Notes under the pieces: generated by a model
What the model saw: only the letters and a program-made list of their open reading frames with translations
What the model was told of the DNA's origin: nothing
The model's database searches: none
DNA from: Paramarasmius palmivorus
Lineage: Eukaryota > Basidiomycota > Agaricomycetes > Agaricales > Marasmiaceae
DNA: 64,000 nucleotides
Assembly: GCA_037176845.1 (NCBI GenBank)
Contig: JAYKXP010000101.1
Span: 62,001-126,000 of the forward strand
Direction of reading: 5' to 3'
Shown here: piece by piece, positions 36,257 to 48,400 of the stretch
Numbering within the stretch: position 1 is the stretch's first letter
Layout: each line of letters opens with the position of its first letter
Program-made: the position numbers and the translations under genes

Positions 36257-36534
36257 GCTTTCATGTCTTGTACCCACGACACTTCAAGATAGCTGTTTAA
36301 CGGCGCACAAGACCTCAAGCCCAAGCACGCAAGTCAACATATCTGTGCATAGCTGCAAGTGTTTTTCTCGCAAGTCTTGCTTCTCCCTCTCTTCGCCATG
36401 GCATCAAGAGTCAAGCCCCTGTCAAATGTCCTCAACAGCGTCAAGGTTCTTATGCCAGCCTCACCGTATCTTGACGTCGCAGTTGGATCGTCGAAGCTAC
36501 TACACCCCTTTGTCGGCGATGGCCATGATTCTAG

Positions 36535-36692
36535 GCAACGGTTTGTCGTGTTAGTTCTGCTATATGTTATGATACCTGTTTACTAACTTCGTTCTTTGAC
36601 GGGCAATCGCCTAGCTTCAAGGTAACGGTTTGTCGTCTTATGTCTACAGCATGTTGTGACGGTTACTGACTTTGTTCTTCGACAGGCAGTCG
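36535..36692. repeat. imperfect tandem duplication, unit 87 bp
   Basis: AACGGTTTGTCGT starts both units (36537 and 36624), and both end with TTCGACAGGCAGTCG-like sequence. The middles differ by substitutions. Confidence 0.75.
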
Positions 36693-38724
36693 TGGATATG
36701 CAAGTTAGCTTGGAAATAGCCGTCTTGTTTGTATGGGCGAGCCGAGGTTTCACAGTGGTCTGGTTCACTTGCGTGCACTGTTGATTGGGGTTAGAGAACC
36801 AAGGTTATATGGTCGTCTGTATGTACACAGTAATCAATATTATACAATTTTCATCTGCAATGTGCAAGGTCCCGAAACCGGAAAGAGAGCGGAATAATAT
36901 GTGCTCCAGCGCTATGCTCATTTGAGACCATGTGCGTTACAACTGATACAGAACCTCATGCATATGCCAGAGGAAATTGCAAATTCTATTTTATAAGTGT
37001 TGCGTGATTCGATAGCAAGTGTGGCCTGAGGTCGCTGTGTCTATGCGTTGCTTGGTAGAACCGCCTGGCTGTGTACATGAGACCTAAGTACACACATCTA
37101 ACAAACACCCAAAATCAAGTCGCTGCAACCAAACCCTTTACCCTACTCCCGCCCAACCCAAGCCCGTCTCACGAAATATGATAGCTCTATGGAACATGAT
37201 CAGAATTGAGAGGAGGAATCAAAGCTTTGAGACACACCTATCGCATGTTTGATCCCGACGTGACCAACATACCTGCAAAATGACAGGGCAGTTAGTGAGA
37301 GAAACAAGATACGTACCTGAAATTAACCACTATCATGTCATGGCTCCAACGTCACGGTCCTGGGCTTGTTTGGAATTCTTCAAGTCAATATCAACTTCAA
37401 AAGCTGGGAGAAAAGACTTGAAAATCCCTGGGGAGCAGCGAAGCATCCAGCTGTGTGATGACGTGCATGCACGACACCGGCCCTCACAGAAATCGTTCGA
37501 TATCATCAGCATATGTCGGATACCGTTGGTAGACGATTTCCCACTGGGTCGATAAAGAAGATGTTATGAAGAATAGAAGGATCAGTAGGTGCAGGGCAGA
37601 GTTCTCGGAAGCCCTAACCTTACTGCAGAAATCCAAATAAGGAAAGAGCGCGCACCCTTGGGCCTTGCAGCTTGCAGTCGCACCCGGACCTGACCCGGAC
37701 AACTGGGGGAAGAAGAGACGATGTGTCCCGCTGGGCAGAGGATCGGGAAAGGGAAGGTGAGTGCAACAGCCTGCTTCAATGGCGTGCACGTATCAACTAT
37801 TTTATTAAAGTGGACGGATAACAGCTTTCAATTAAGTGTGCTCATGAAGACATCCCGCTGCTGAAAACCACAGAAGCCCTTCATCGAAATTGTCAGCGTA
37901 CGTTATCATACGATTTCCAGCCGGATAAAATCTCCGTAATAACTACGATAATGGGACTGATCACCAACCTGCCAGGTTCGCTCCGCCTTACTATCTGTCA
38001 TGGTATTTAACATCGCTTGCGATCGTTAGGTAGTATCGTCAGTCCGGATACTCAAGACTAAAGCCATCCCAAGACCTCTACACAGTACGGTGATGCATGG
38101 AAACCCCCGAGTAGCAGCATTTGTACGCCGTCTTGGTCTCTGCGAATGTAACACCTTTCTCTCTCTCTCAGAGGATAATTGACGCTCCCGGCTCAGGTTC
38201 TTACACTGGGCACGTAGATATTACTGCGAAGGACAGAGTTGACGTTTCTGTCCGAATTGAGGCAGCAAATGCTTTGACTAGTTCTTCGCTTTGTTCTGAA
38301 TATTTGTCGGGACAGTTAGAAACGAATGATGGCACAGTGGAGAAAGATATGGTGATTCCCATCTCAGCAGTACGAGATTCAATATGCTATTCATTGAAAG
38401 ACTCGACAAAAACAGGTGGTTCTGCTCCCTTCCTCGGACTTCTGTGTAGTGTTCATTTCAGGCAATCAGGCCCAGATCAGGCCTCACAGTGCTTCAAGCG
38501 AGAACGACATCGGCAAAGGTTCTCTCGGAACTCAACGCGATTACCAATCATCTGGTGGGACTCTATCTTTACAGAGTCTTGTCGTGGTGGGGTTCCGGAT
38601 ATACACTTACATCCGGAATCTTTGAGCACAAAGCACAGAATTTTTGAAGGACCTTGCCCAGTATCACTCACCTTGGTCACTGCTTTCATTCAAAGTCTCT
38701 TCACAAAAATAAGTCTACCCGGAG

Positions 38725-40307
38725 TTGAAGGATCTCCACGAGGCTGAGGCGGCCTATGCATCAACCACCCACTCCAACCCACGTCGCCTCTTAACACTTT
38801 TCGACGAAGTTCTGAGCTTTGACGGGTTTCTTCCGACTACCGCCGATTCTGCTTATACCTTACATTCGAGGAGCATGTTTGCTACGATCCCAAATGAGTG
38901 TACTAGCACTACAAAGACAGGCACCGGTACGTTTTGGCATGGCTATTTGATAATTACTCTGATATCTTCAACAAGCACGGTATCATGTGCGCTGGCAAGA
39001 GCCTGTCACTCCCAAAGACATCGAGGCGAGCGAAATACAGTCGGGTTCAGGTTCGGAAGACGGTTCGACCTCGGAATCTAACAACGAAGACGCGGCAGAA
39101 AAGTGTTCAGATCTCGAGCGAAGTGCTCGTACCACTCGCAGTATGGACCCCAATCTCTGGCATCACGTCTATGTTGGACCATCGTGGCTAGCTCCATCCA
39201 GCACAGGTCCAAAGACTTTGCCTCCAAGTCCCGTTGAAAACGCTCGTGCTTCTAGAGCGAATGGTACAAACCGTGACACTGTGCACAAGCGGGCCACTCG
39301 AGCTTGCGATCCACCCACCAACGCACGTCCTACTTCCACGCGTGTGAAGGCTGCTCAGAAAGAAGACCCTCTATTACATGATCGTTCGGGCGAATTTTTT
39401 GGTACTCCTGTGGAGTCCATGTATCGGCTCGTAGTATGCCAACCTCTCTTATTACAGATGGAGGCTGATCATCGCATTTTTTTAATTCCAGACGCCCAGT
39501 CTACCGCTGAACCATGATCCCTCAAGCACCGAAATCAAATCAATCACATATAATAATTTTGACCCCCAAAGTCGCGAGCCTGAGGTGATTTCAGGGCAAG
39601 GCCCTCTATCTTTGTCGCATTCGGTACCACAAGACGCCATCCAGCGCACAACCCAGCGAACGGCTGCTCATGTTACTGCCGGTAACATCGAAATTGCCAC
39701 ACCCCAGCCGTTATATGCAATCTCCTCATCAAGTATCATCTCACGATTTGAGCAGGGATGCGCTTCCTCACAGGCAATCTGGGGCGACGGCCACGCAGGT
39801 GATAGTTCTCACACTGCACAAGCCTACGAAAATGAATTCGTACTCGTGTCTACTCGACCGTTCTTTCTCGGCACCACATATCTCAGTCCTCCAAACCCAC
39901 ATTATGATGTAGAAAGCAATCCTTTCTTGCTCAACCCATCGCCTAATAACCGCATATCTCACACCATTGATGACACGGTGACTTTTCCCCAGTCGCAATC
40001 ATCTTACACGGCCGCGAATTCCTCTTTGGGAGTCCAAAACACTGCCGCCTCATTTCCCGAACCCCATCGCGTTGGTGGCGATTCTACCGCCTGGAAGAGG
40101 CCTGATGCAATGCTCGAATCCGATGAGATGACGCCCTTGCCATGGTCCTTATCAGCCCCTTTGGCCGCTGTTTCCACGATTTCGGGAAGTTTCCCAGAGT
40201 TCTATATGCAATATGGTGGGCATAGCAGCTCTGACATGTTCACCACTGAGATCGAGGCTGCTAGTCGTGGTGGGCACGATCTATCAACACGGTCTTACCG
40301 TTATTAG
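38725..40307 (+). CDS. large disordered basidiomycete protein, 5' end unresolved
   Basis: Exons read ELKDLHEAEAAYASTTHSNP and RRLLTLFDEVLSFDGFLP, then (intron near 38935-38980) RYHVRWQEPVTPKDIEASEI with a Ser/Glu-rich SGSGSEDGSTSESNNED stretch. Next come WHHVYVGPSWLAPSSTGPKT and basic THSTRVKA-like sequence. After an intron near 39433-39491 the frame runs TPSLPLNHDPSSTEIKS ... RPFFLGTTYLSPPNPHYDVE ... SFPEFYMQYGG to a stop at 40307. Composition is low in hydrophobics and high in Ser, Thr and Pro, as in transcription regulators. No DNA-binding domain is visible in the part read. Confidence 0.5.
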
Positions 40308-41165
40308 CTCTCGCGGCTGCTAGTATTCACTCCCTCCATAAGACCCTTTACTTGCTCTTGCATTTCATGATGCGAATCCACATTACGCACCTTTAGCGCT
40401 AGAGCCTAACACAAGAAACGAGGGCCCTACCAGGAATATTCATATTTCGTCGCAAAACGACTTTGGATGTAGATAATCTTGAACATTGAACGGTACTCTG
40501 GAATCTGGATATCCATCCGTTCATGCAAGTCATTGATATGGAAATCATGGATACCGTACCAACTTATTTCTTGGGTAATTCGTACATATATGATATACAT
40601 TATATATAATGCTTTGTACATGGTGTATTCAACATATTTCTTGGTATATGATATAGTTCCATTTGTCTCCCCTGTTGGGACAAATCTTGCCTCAGACAGT
40701 GCGAATTCTAACGAAGCGAACCACCTTTGGCCTTGACCGAATACTAGACTCTAGGGGGTTTTCCAGTCCTGTCCATCATCAAGTGCAAGATAATCTAACT
40801 ACATGATCATGCCGGATTCTCGATTTTCCTTCTCGACAATGTTCAATGTTGAATGAAAATGAATCCATCGCTTAATACACATCTTGAGGTTTCCGCGCCA
40901 GCAGGTGTTCGTTCGTCGTTTCAAATTTTAAATCTGCATGCTGCGAAAAGAGCGGTGGCGTAATTAAGAGTCAAGACAAACGATTGACAACTATAGGGCC
41001 TCTTTGATCATGCGGAGTGGTATGCTTTTTACAAGTCCGATACCGGAATTTACCAGTCCTCTCTCAGTACGGGACATAGAAGTTTGTGATACGTACCAAA
41101 ATGATTCGACTTCGTATCGTCAGGGAGTATCAGACGGAGTAAGCATGAGGCCTAGAAGCGTTCAG
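40308..41165. other. intergenic
   Basis: There is an AT-rich run with TATATGATATACATTATATA near 40587. No gene was supported. Confidence 0.4.
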
Positions 41166-41363
41166 TCCTTGTTATGGCGGGAATGGCCGTGATAGGATGA
41201 ATTAGGATGAATTAGGATGAATTAGGGTGAATTAGGGTGAATTACATCATGAGAATGCCATCGGTTGAAGCCGAGAAGAGCCGAGAAGTCACTGTCGTTA
41301 CTTGATCTTGATGCGACACTTTATGGCAACGCTCCAGATATTCACCCGCGTTATGGTTGAACC
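41166..41363 (-). repeat. dispersed repeat with CACCCTAATT minisatellite, copy 2
   Basis: This is the inverted copy of 12435-12635. The 10-bp units lie at 41195-41245 (read as AATTAGGATG/AATTAGGGTG on this strand). Compared with copy 1 it has a small insertion near the CCGAGAAG segment and a few substitutions. Confidence 0.85.
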
Positions 41364-41510
41364 CCAGCCAAAACTAATCGGGTAAGAGCAGGCTGGGAGG
41401 TAACTGCAGGTAGGATCAGGTATATACGGGTAAACATCTGGTAAAAATTCCAACCGCTTACAGCGCAAAGCGCCTAACTTGCCTCTATCTACAGTGAATA
41501 CCTGGAGCGT
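41329..41510. repeat. possible MITE-like pair of 17-bp inverted repeats
   Basis: ACGCTCCAGATATTCAC at 41329-41345 faces GTGAATACCTGGAGCGT at 41494-41510 (one mismatch in 17). No target-site duplication is apparent at the edges, and the left copy is inside the dispersed repeat, so the unit is uncertain. Confidence 0.4.
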
Positions 41511-41557
41511 GGATAGAGTCGCGTTTCAAGCCCAACGAGATGTCGCTGGATTCCATC

Positions 41558-41623
41558 GGACGTCATCGGACGGTATGGGAAAAATTATGCATTTTTAGGA
41601 TTTGAGTGGACGTCATCGGACGC
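41558..41623. repeat. 15-bp direct repeats before a transposase fragment
   Basis: GGACGTCATCGGACG occurs at 41558-41572 and 41609-41623. The shorter ATCGGACG also recurs nearby. Such arrays often sit at the subterminal ends of DNA transposons; that reading is inferred from position. Confidence 0.6.
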
Positions 41624-41747
41624 GGTCGGATATGTACCTGACAGGCTCTTCGTTCCTCTCTCCTTCGATAGCACTGTCCCCCAACAAAATGGCCAATAAA
41701 TTCTATTTTTTTCACCTCTAACTTGTTCACCTGTGTCCTTCTCTGCC

Positions 41748-43264
41748 ATGCCGCTCCCGCAAGACAACAACTCTGAGAAACGGTGCACTTGCCAGAAATA
41801 CTGCCAAGCTCCACCTGAGGGAAAGGCCGTGTCCGCGAGCACATACTACGACCATCGAAAGCAGCCTGAACTCGAAGCTAATATGGCACTGGAGGATTTG
41901 GAGAGACTTCAGAGCAGAGTTAGAGGGAAGTCTCGGAAGGAAAACAAGAAAGGGCTGGCAAAGGTACGTCTTCCTCATAGTATTGAAGAATGTTTGTTGA
42001 GCATGTTTATCTTTACTAGACAAATGGTAACCCTCCTTCTCGACTACGTTAGCCGACGCCAGGACACTTTGAAGAAGAGGATTTTCCTATGGAAGATGCC
42101 CCTCTACCCTTGGTGTACGACTCAGATGAACCACAGTTCAACGACATTCCTAGTGTCTCCGACAGCGACGATGCCCACGAAGATGAAATCACCCCCGACG
42201 ACGGAAGCTCTACCGACTCTAGTCTCTCTGATGGAGAGGCTGATACGGAGGATTATGGAGAAGGCTTCGCTGCATTCAACGAAATAGTCGAGGAGAACCT
42301 CGATCAGATCCACGCAATGTGCGACTACATCAAAAACTATGATTTCGATGAGGAGAGGAAACAGTGGACTGAAGACCAGTGGGAGCAGTTTTACAATCCA
42401 CCTCAAACCCTGCTCGATCTCGACACAGACCCCGACTTACGACTTTCGATCGAGTTCTACCTTGCGCTCTCCCATTCCTCTGAAGAGACGTACGCTCAAA
42501 TCCGCCAAGCCTACATCAGACGACACCCTGATACAAGGCTTCTCTCCTATGACCAAGTCCGCCGTCGTCTTCAAAGCATCACAGGAATATTTCCTCTCCA
42601 CATCGACAAGTGCAAGAACAACCGCATGGCTTTCATAGGGCCATTCGCAGAGCTCAACAGTTGTTCTGAATGTGGAGAGGAGTGATTCGACGAGAAGGAT
42701 AAGCCTCGGTCACAGTTTACAACAGTGCCGATCGGGCCGCAGCTTCAAGCAATGTGGCGACACCCGGAGTCAGCAGCGAAACTCCGTTCTCGTTTGCAGC
42801 GTACGGAGAAGATACTGGAGGAGAGGAACAGCGAGGGTGGGATTCAAGGATATAGCGACATCCTTCATGGTTCAGATTACCTGAATCTTGTAGAGGAAGG
42901 CAAGATCACCAAGGACACGATGCTCTTGCTGTACTCGGAGGATACAGCTCAGCTCTATCGTGACAAGGAGTCGAGCACGCTGTTTGGAATTGCCATGTCA
43001 GGCGATCTGGATCCAGATATTCGACACCTTGAAGACGCTGTCATACCTCTTTTTGTCGTTGGAGGAGAAAAGGTCCCGAAGCATGATTCTTTCGTGCTCC
43101 CTCTCAACATGCCTCAGCTTTCGCGATTATCATTCATGACGCATCCAGAACATTCAACCGCTTTTTACGGACCCAGCATATACTCGCAACGACCCTTTTA
43201 TTTTTCTGACATGGTGCTACGTCTAGTCCAACAAAGGGAAGGAGAAGGCAGTCGAGGTATGTGA
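41748..43264 (+). pseudogene. Plavaka-like transposase, N-terminal part with in-frame stop
   Basis: The ATG at 41748 gives MPLPQDNNSEKRCTCQKYCQ and APPEGKAVSASTYYDHRK, a Cys-rich DNA-binding start. After an intron near 41966-42030 comes an acidic linker (SDSDDAHEDEITPDDGSS) and LHIDKCKNNRMAFIGPFAEL, NSCSECGEE. A TGA at 42683-42685 interrupts the frame, which then continues in the same phase: KPRSQFTTVPIGPQLQAMWR, SDILHGSDYLNLVEEGKI, LLYSEDTAQLYRDKES (site of the first catalytic Asp in this family) and GDLDPDIRHL. It stops at 43264 without the later catalytic part. It is therefore a dead fragment. Confidence 0.75.
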
Positions 43265-44227
43265 TTTGTATGCTCATTAGATCACTAACCTGATAGATTT
43301 GTAACTAGGTCACCGATGGCAGACTTAGTTCAGCAAAGGTATGTTCTGTTCCAACGTACTACATCTATTGTAACTCATACTACAAATAGATAACATTGAT
43401 CGAGAAACCACTGTGAGTCTTGTTACCCTGTTCTGTCTTTAAAGTGGGATGTTGGAGTCCTGGAACTGCAAAACTACTTCGTGAAGGGAAGAGGACATAG
43501 AGAAGCGCAGAATGCGCGCGGGCAGGACAAGGCAATAGACAAGGCACCACAATTTCAGCTTTGGTTCCTTCACCGAGGGCCCGGTATATGTACTATACAC
43601 ATGGAGTGGGGGTGAAGGAGGTGCGTAAGCAGTAGCGCGATACGCCGCCCATTACACCCGTCCGGGCTGAACCTGCGCTTCTGGTATTCGCAGTTTCTCT
43701 TCCACAACCACAACCATTCCCCTATCACTCTGGCTTATCTAGTGATACGTATGACATGGTCTACGCTGAGCCGGGCATGGCCCAGGGCTGTCGGGTTTAG
43801 GATGAACCTCACATAAGCTCGCTGCAGGAAATATCCATGGATGCAGTATTTGTGGATCTCGGCACAGTTCGTTGCGAGTCGTGCGGACTTCGTGTGGGCG
43901 GGTGGGCAAGGTAGACAAGGGTTGGGGTGGCTCAAGCAGGCTGGACGAATATGATGTCTCGTCCACACATGCCCGTGAAGCTACACAAACATATAGCAAT
44001 ATCAGGTACATATGCCAAAACGGCAGTGTTTCATTTCTAGAAAACCCAGCTCTTCAAGACATACTTTGTATCCGGGTGCTAGATTATACACTCTTCGACG
44101 ATTTAAGGACACAATAGCGTTCGTTTACTCCGAATAGAGGCAAGCATTCAAAGATTGGAGCTAAGAGTTTTCAACGACAAGCAAAAGCAATCTCAGAGTA
44201 TTGGATAAAAGCACAAGTTGAATAGTA
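43265..44227. other. intergenic
   Basis: Overlapping short ORFs are present on both strands (43735-44120) without family likeness. No gene was supported. Confidence 0.35.
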
Positions 44228-44932
44228 CTATGTAAGATTCCGTGGTCGCTCTGACGTCGCCGCGACTTCCACATTGACTTGCTTCTGGTAATTGTTCGCT
44301 AACACTGGAGCAGTATCCCAATACCCATCATCCTGCATGTCAGCTAAGCATTGTAGAGAGGGTGATATAAGGATTGGTACGAACCTGTTGTCGACCTGAT
44401 AATTCATTCTTAATGCGTATCCTCTGGCACCTCGCGCGATGGTGTTTCCAATGGCCCGCGTAGTATGGTTTTTTGTGGTCGAGTGCTAAGTTCCGTAGAC
44501 AACCCTTGCACACGACGGCGTGTGGGGTGACCTTGTCAACCCAGGGATCGTTTTCAAGAACCTGACGTCGTACTTTCTCGGATCTCATAGGGATGTGTTT
44601 GCGAATTGAGGTTTGCTCAGGGCCGCAAGCCTTTAATATGTTAGTGAACAGGTGCAAGAGAATTGAAAGTTCAAACGGCCACCGTACCAGTATCCTAACT
44701 CGAGTTTCTACATTAGCCTTGACTACGGTCAGTACAACGTAACTACAACAAGAGACGAGTGTCTTACCTTCTTCAATGGCAAAGTTGTATCACCTGAGGT
44801 GGGCTGTGTCCTGTGACGAACAACAGGACGATTTGCTGCGTCAGGTTCGTGACTGATCTGTCCCGTATTCAAGGACGGCGTGACATTCAAGATAGACGCC
44901 ACAGAAAGCCTGCGAGGATCGATTGTGTCCAT
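44228..44932 (-). CDS. small zinc-finger protein
   Basis: The ATG at 44932 gives MDTIDPRRLSVASILNVTPS, then a Pro/Thr stretch to LPLKK. A short DTGT mini-exon leads into KHIPMRSEKVRRQVLENDPW and a finger: VVCKGCLRNLALDHKKPYY, then HWKHHRARCQRIR, giving C-x2-C...H-x3-H/C spacing. The last exon reads DDGYWDTAPVLANNYQKQ to a TAG at 44228-44230. Four exons join in frame. It lies just upstream of, and divergent from, the transposase at 45451, so it could be a transposon-associated or a host gene. Confidence 0.6.
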
Positions 44933-45450
44933 TGAGACGAATATACCTGTTAGCCTCAAATGCTGAAGGAGTGATGTCTTTGGGTGGCCGATGAAGGCTG
45001 GATGAGAGTACACAACGAAGCGAGCTCTCCAGTCAATATTTCAATCCTTGCATATTTGGATGAATTGCCTTATGGAGATAGACTTTATAGCCATCCCCCT
45101 TCTCGTGCTAATCTTATAATGATGGCAATAATCTCTTTCTCCATCTTGATCAATAACGTTCCGTTCTCGTGGTGATGTCAATAATCCTTTCCTCCATCTT
45201 GATTCATTGTTCCTTGTTCATCGCTTGTCCATGTTGGAGGTCTCCGGAGACGAGTACACCTCATTGCGGCTTCTGGTTCGTCCAGAATGCAAGACTCGTC
45301 GTTAGCTCCGGGATGTTTTCGAAGGTTCCGGTTTTCCCCCCCTTAGGTCATCTTACGTCGGCCTGGTATTCGCTCGTCGGGTAGCAATCTTTTATAAAAT
45401 ATTCTCATTCTTTTCAGGCAAGCATTGCCTACTTTTGCGCCTTAGGACAG
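44933..45450. other. divergent intergenic region
   Basis: Two similar segments (TCTTTCTCCATCTTGAT and CCTTTCCTCCATCTTGATT) occur near 45137 and 45187. Otherwise nothing is seen. Confidence 0.4.
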
Positions 45451-48400
45451 ATGGCAGGAACTGACCCACTATCTCTGGAGGTGAGCATTTTTTAGTCTGT
45501 CTCATCGTCCCAACGAACATGATTTTGCGTTCTTTTTAGGCCCAAGCTGATGACCTTGCCAATCGTCTCGCTAAATCAAACGTGGTTGAAGACCAGAAGA
45601 TAACGAACGACGAGACCGGCTATGACGATAATGCATTCGATGCCTATCTCACGGCAACTACACTTTGCTATGAGAAGTGCTCTGCATCTCACCATAGACT
45701 GTTTACCGATGGGCCTGAGGTCTATGAACTGTCTTCGTCTCAATTCCCCGAATCCTTGGCCGTCATCACTCCAGAGGATGCAGTCGAGAGCGTTCAGGCC
45801 GTTCTTCAATCTAGCGCCTCTTCCTCGCAGTCACAACCTTCATTTGACATCCAGATCCTTGAACAATCGCAATCAGACTTAAAAGATCGAGTATTTGGTT
45901 CTGTGGTGTCACCAGGCCATAACCTGGCCGAGGTTCTTGATGCACCCCCGCCCTCTCTGAGCCTTCTGGGACAACCAAGTGCTCCGGCTAATTGCCTACC
46001 TCCTCCTCCAAAAGCACCATTACATTCGCGCTTCCGACCACAGCCTTCTCGCACTCAGACATGGGGTCGGCACGAACCTCCAGCGAAGATTTTTCCCAAG
46101 GTAGAGAGGGATGCCATAACGCGTCTGAATAGCATAGCAGCGAATGTGTTGTCGCTGAAGGCCAAGATTTCGGATGGAAGCCATATAGCCGCCCACGTTC
46201 ATATCAAGCTCTTGGATGACACCTTGCGATCGTTGGACCGCAGCTCCATCGAAATAGCCGATATAGAGCGCAGAAAAAACGAGCGTCGCAGCAGAGCAGT
46301 CCGAGACGGTAAACCATCGAATATCATGGGTGCTGAGTTCGACGAAGCTAAGAAATTGGCAGAAACACGGCTGGAGAACTTAAAGCATCAAATTGCCATC
46401 ATCTACTCTGTACTGGCAATACCTATTCCTTTGGATTCCTGTGAGTCGGATACTTCTGTGTAACCCTGCCCAGTACTCACCCATGTTCCCCAAGCACAAG
46501 CCTACAGAATGCCTATAGACCATACCGACGCCGCTACTGCACTTGTTTGTGTGCTGGCGGTCATTTGCAACGTCATTATGGGCCTCTCATTGGCTCGAAC
46601 GGGGTTCATCGTATCAATGGTCAACCTAATTGTGAGGACAGTGTCAGCGGCTGTCCTCGGAGGTTCCTCGTCAATAGACCAGTCCAACAGGGCGGAAACC
46701 ATCTCCAGAAACCTTCCTAAATCACTGTCACAAGCTCTTAGACACTTTTCGATCGACGGAAAATTCATTCTCTACGCCACTTGTCCCAGCTGCAGTTTTA
46801 CCCATAAAGGCGTTCAACGAGGCAATACTACCCACTATCCTCATTCGTGTGATCAACCCATTCTGCATAAAGATGGCAGTAGTACATGCAATACCAATCT
46901 TCTATTTACTCGAGGCGATGGGACACTCCAACCAATCAAACCATACCTTGTCGGGTCATTCAGCGACTACCTTGCTCGCAATCTCGCCAACCCCACCTTC
47001 ATGCAACAGTCCAAAGAAGCAATGAAAACCGCTCGTGCAGAAAAATCCCACAGAGGTAGTAGAAATGTCTTTGAGGCGGCTTTCATGAAGTCGTTTCGTG
47101 GACCTGACAAGAAACTTTTTGTCGGGAGCATCGATAAGCTCTGCCTCGCATTCGCCCTTCATTTCGATTTCTTCAACCCAAATGGAAACCGCAAGCGCGG
47201 CAACCACGACTCCGTCGGAATCATATCCGCTGCAAACCTCGCTCTGGACGGCGATATTCGCTACCTTCCTGAATATATATTCCTTGGAAGTATCATTCCG
47301 GGGCCGAAGGAACCAACTCTTGAAGAAGCGGATCATTTCGTCCGACCAATTGTGGAGCAATTCGTGGAGGCTTGGCGTCCAGGATTTAGAATCTCGAACA
47401 CAGCTGCTGGAGCTGATGCAGTGGTTACCGAGTCAGCTGTCGTCCTATCAACGAACGATCTTCCGGGTGCTAGGAAACTCGCTGGTCTTCAAGGCGTTTC
47501 TTCAGATCTTCTTTGTACCATGTGTCCTCTTCGTAGGAATCAGATACATGATACGAACTATGAGGACTGGCCTAGACGCGATCCGGCTGAAATGCGAAGG
47601 CTAGCTTTTGCATGGAGGGACGCTCGGACATTGACTGAACGCAACACCATTTATGAAAACAATGGTGTTCGCTGGTCGTCACTCTGGCTGCTGGATTATT
47701 GGGATCCAACAACTATGTTGGTCGTTGACCCAATGCATTGTTTGTTAGAGGGGATCGTTCACTATCATTGTCGTCATGTCCTTCGTCTCGACGCTTCGAC
47801 CAAGAAACAGAATGCCGAAGGTTGCAATTTTGCCTTCGATTTCCCTTGGTTGGGCTACGACGAATACGATATTTCCATGATCCCAGAAGAATACACGGTG
47901 CCGGAGGGAGAGTTGCATTATATTGACAAGGCGCATGATATACTTCGAGTAGCAATCTCTGGAGAGAAATCGTTGACCATGGATCAACTATGGACTCGCC
48001 TGAATAACCAGGTGAATGCCGCTCCTCTGCGATTTGTCGCGTACTCGTTGGGTCTCTGCGACACAGCTATGAGCGTGATCAAACCGGCGGTTCAACTCGT
48101 ATGGCAGGCTCGGGTCGACTTGGCACTTGCCAAGTCAATATCTAAGGGAATTGACCAACCTAAACAGCCAGAAGACTTGTTTAATGGTACGAGTCGGCGG
48201 AGAACAAAAGCGCATTTCATCGCTCTTTTGTTGGATTGGGTATGTCCCGCTTTCTCATGGAACGCACTGGTTCACACATTCTACATCTTAGCACCTCGAC
48301 CAGCCCCACCAATCTAATAAATTCACAGTTGCCAAGATCTCCAGCACACTACAACACATTCAAACTGTCATCCGCGGCACCCTCACGCCTTCGTGGATCA

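Larger units (their letters stand above)
35433..38724. other. long gene-poor stretch with local tandem repeats
   Basis: Two short tandem repeats occur (listed separately). On the plus strand around 38464-38640, a frame reading TTSAKVLSELNAITNHLVGL looks coding and may be a 5' exon of the next gene, but its junction needs a stop-free intron that I could not find. Elsewhere nothing is supported. Confidence 0.4.

Noticed and set aside
38121..38747. 208-residue ORF as the start of the 38.7-40.3 kb gene
   Set aside because: Its frame conflicts with the better coding frame at 38464-38640, and the junction to the next exon could not be made without a stop.
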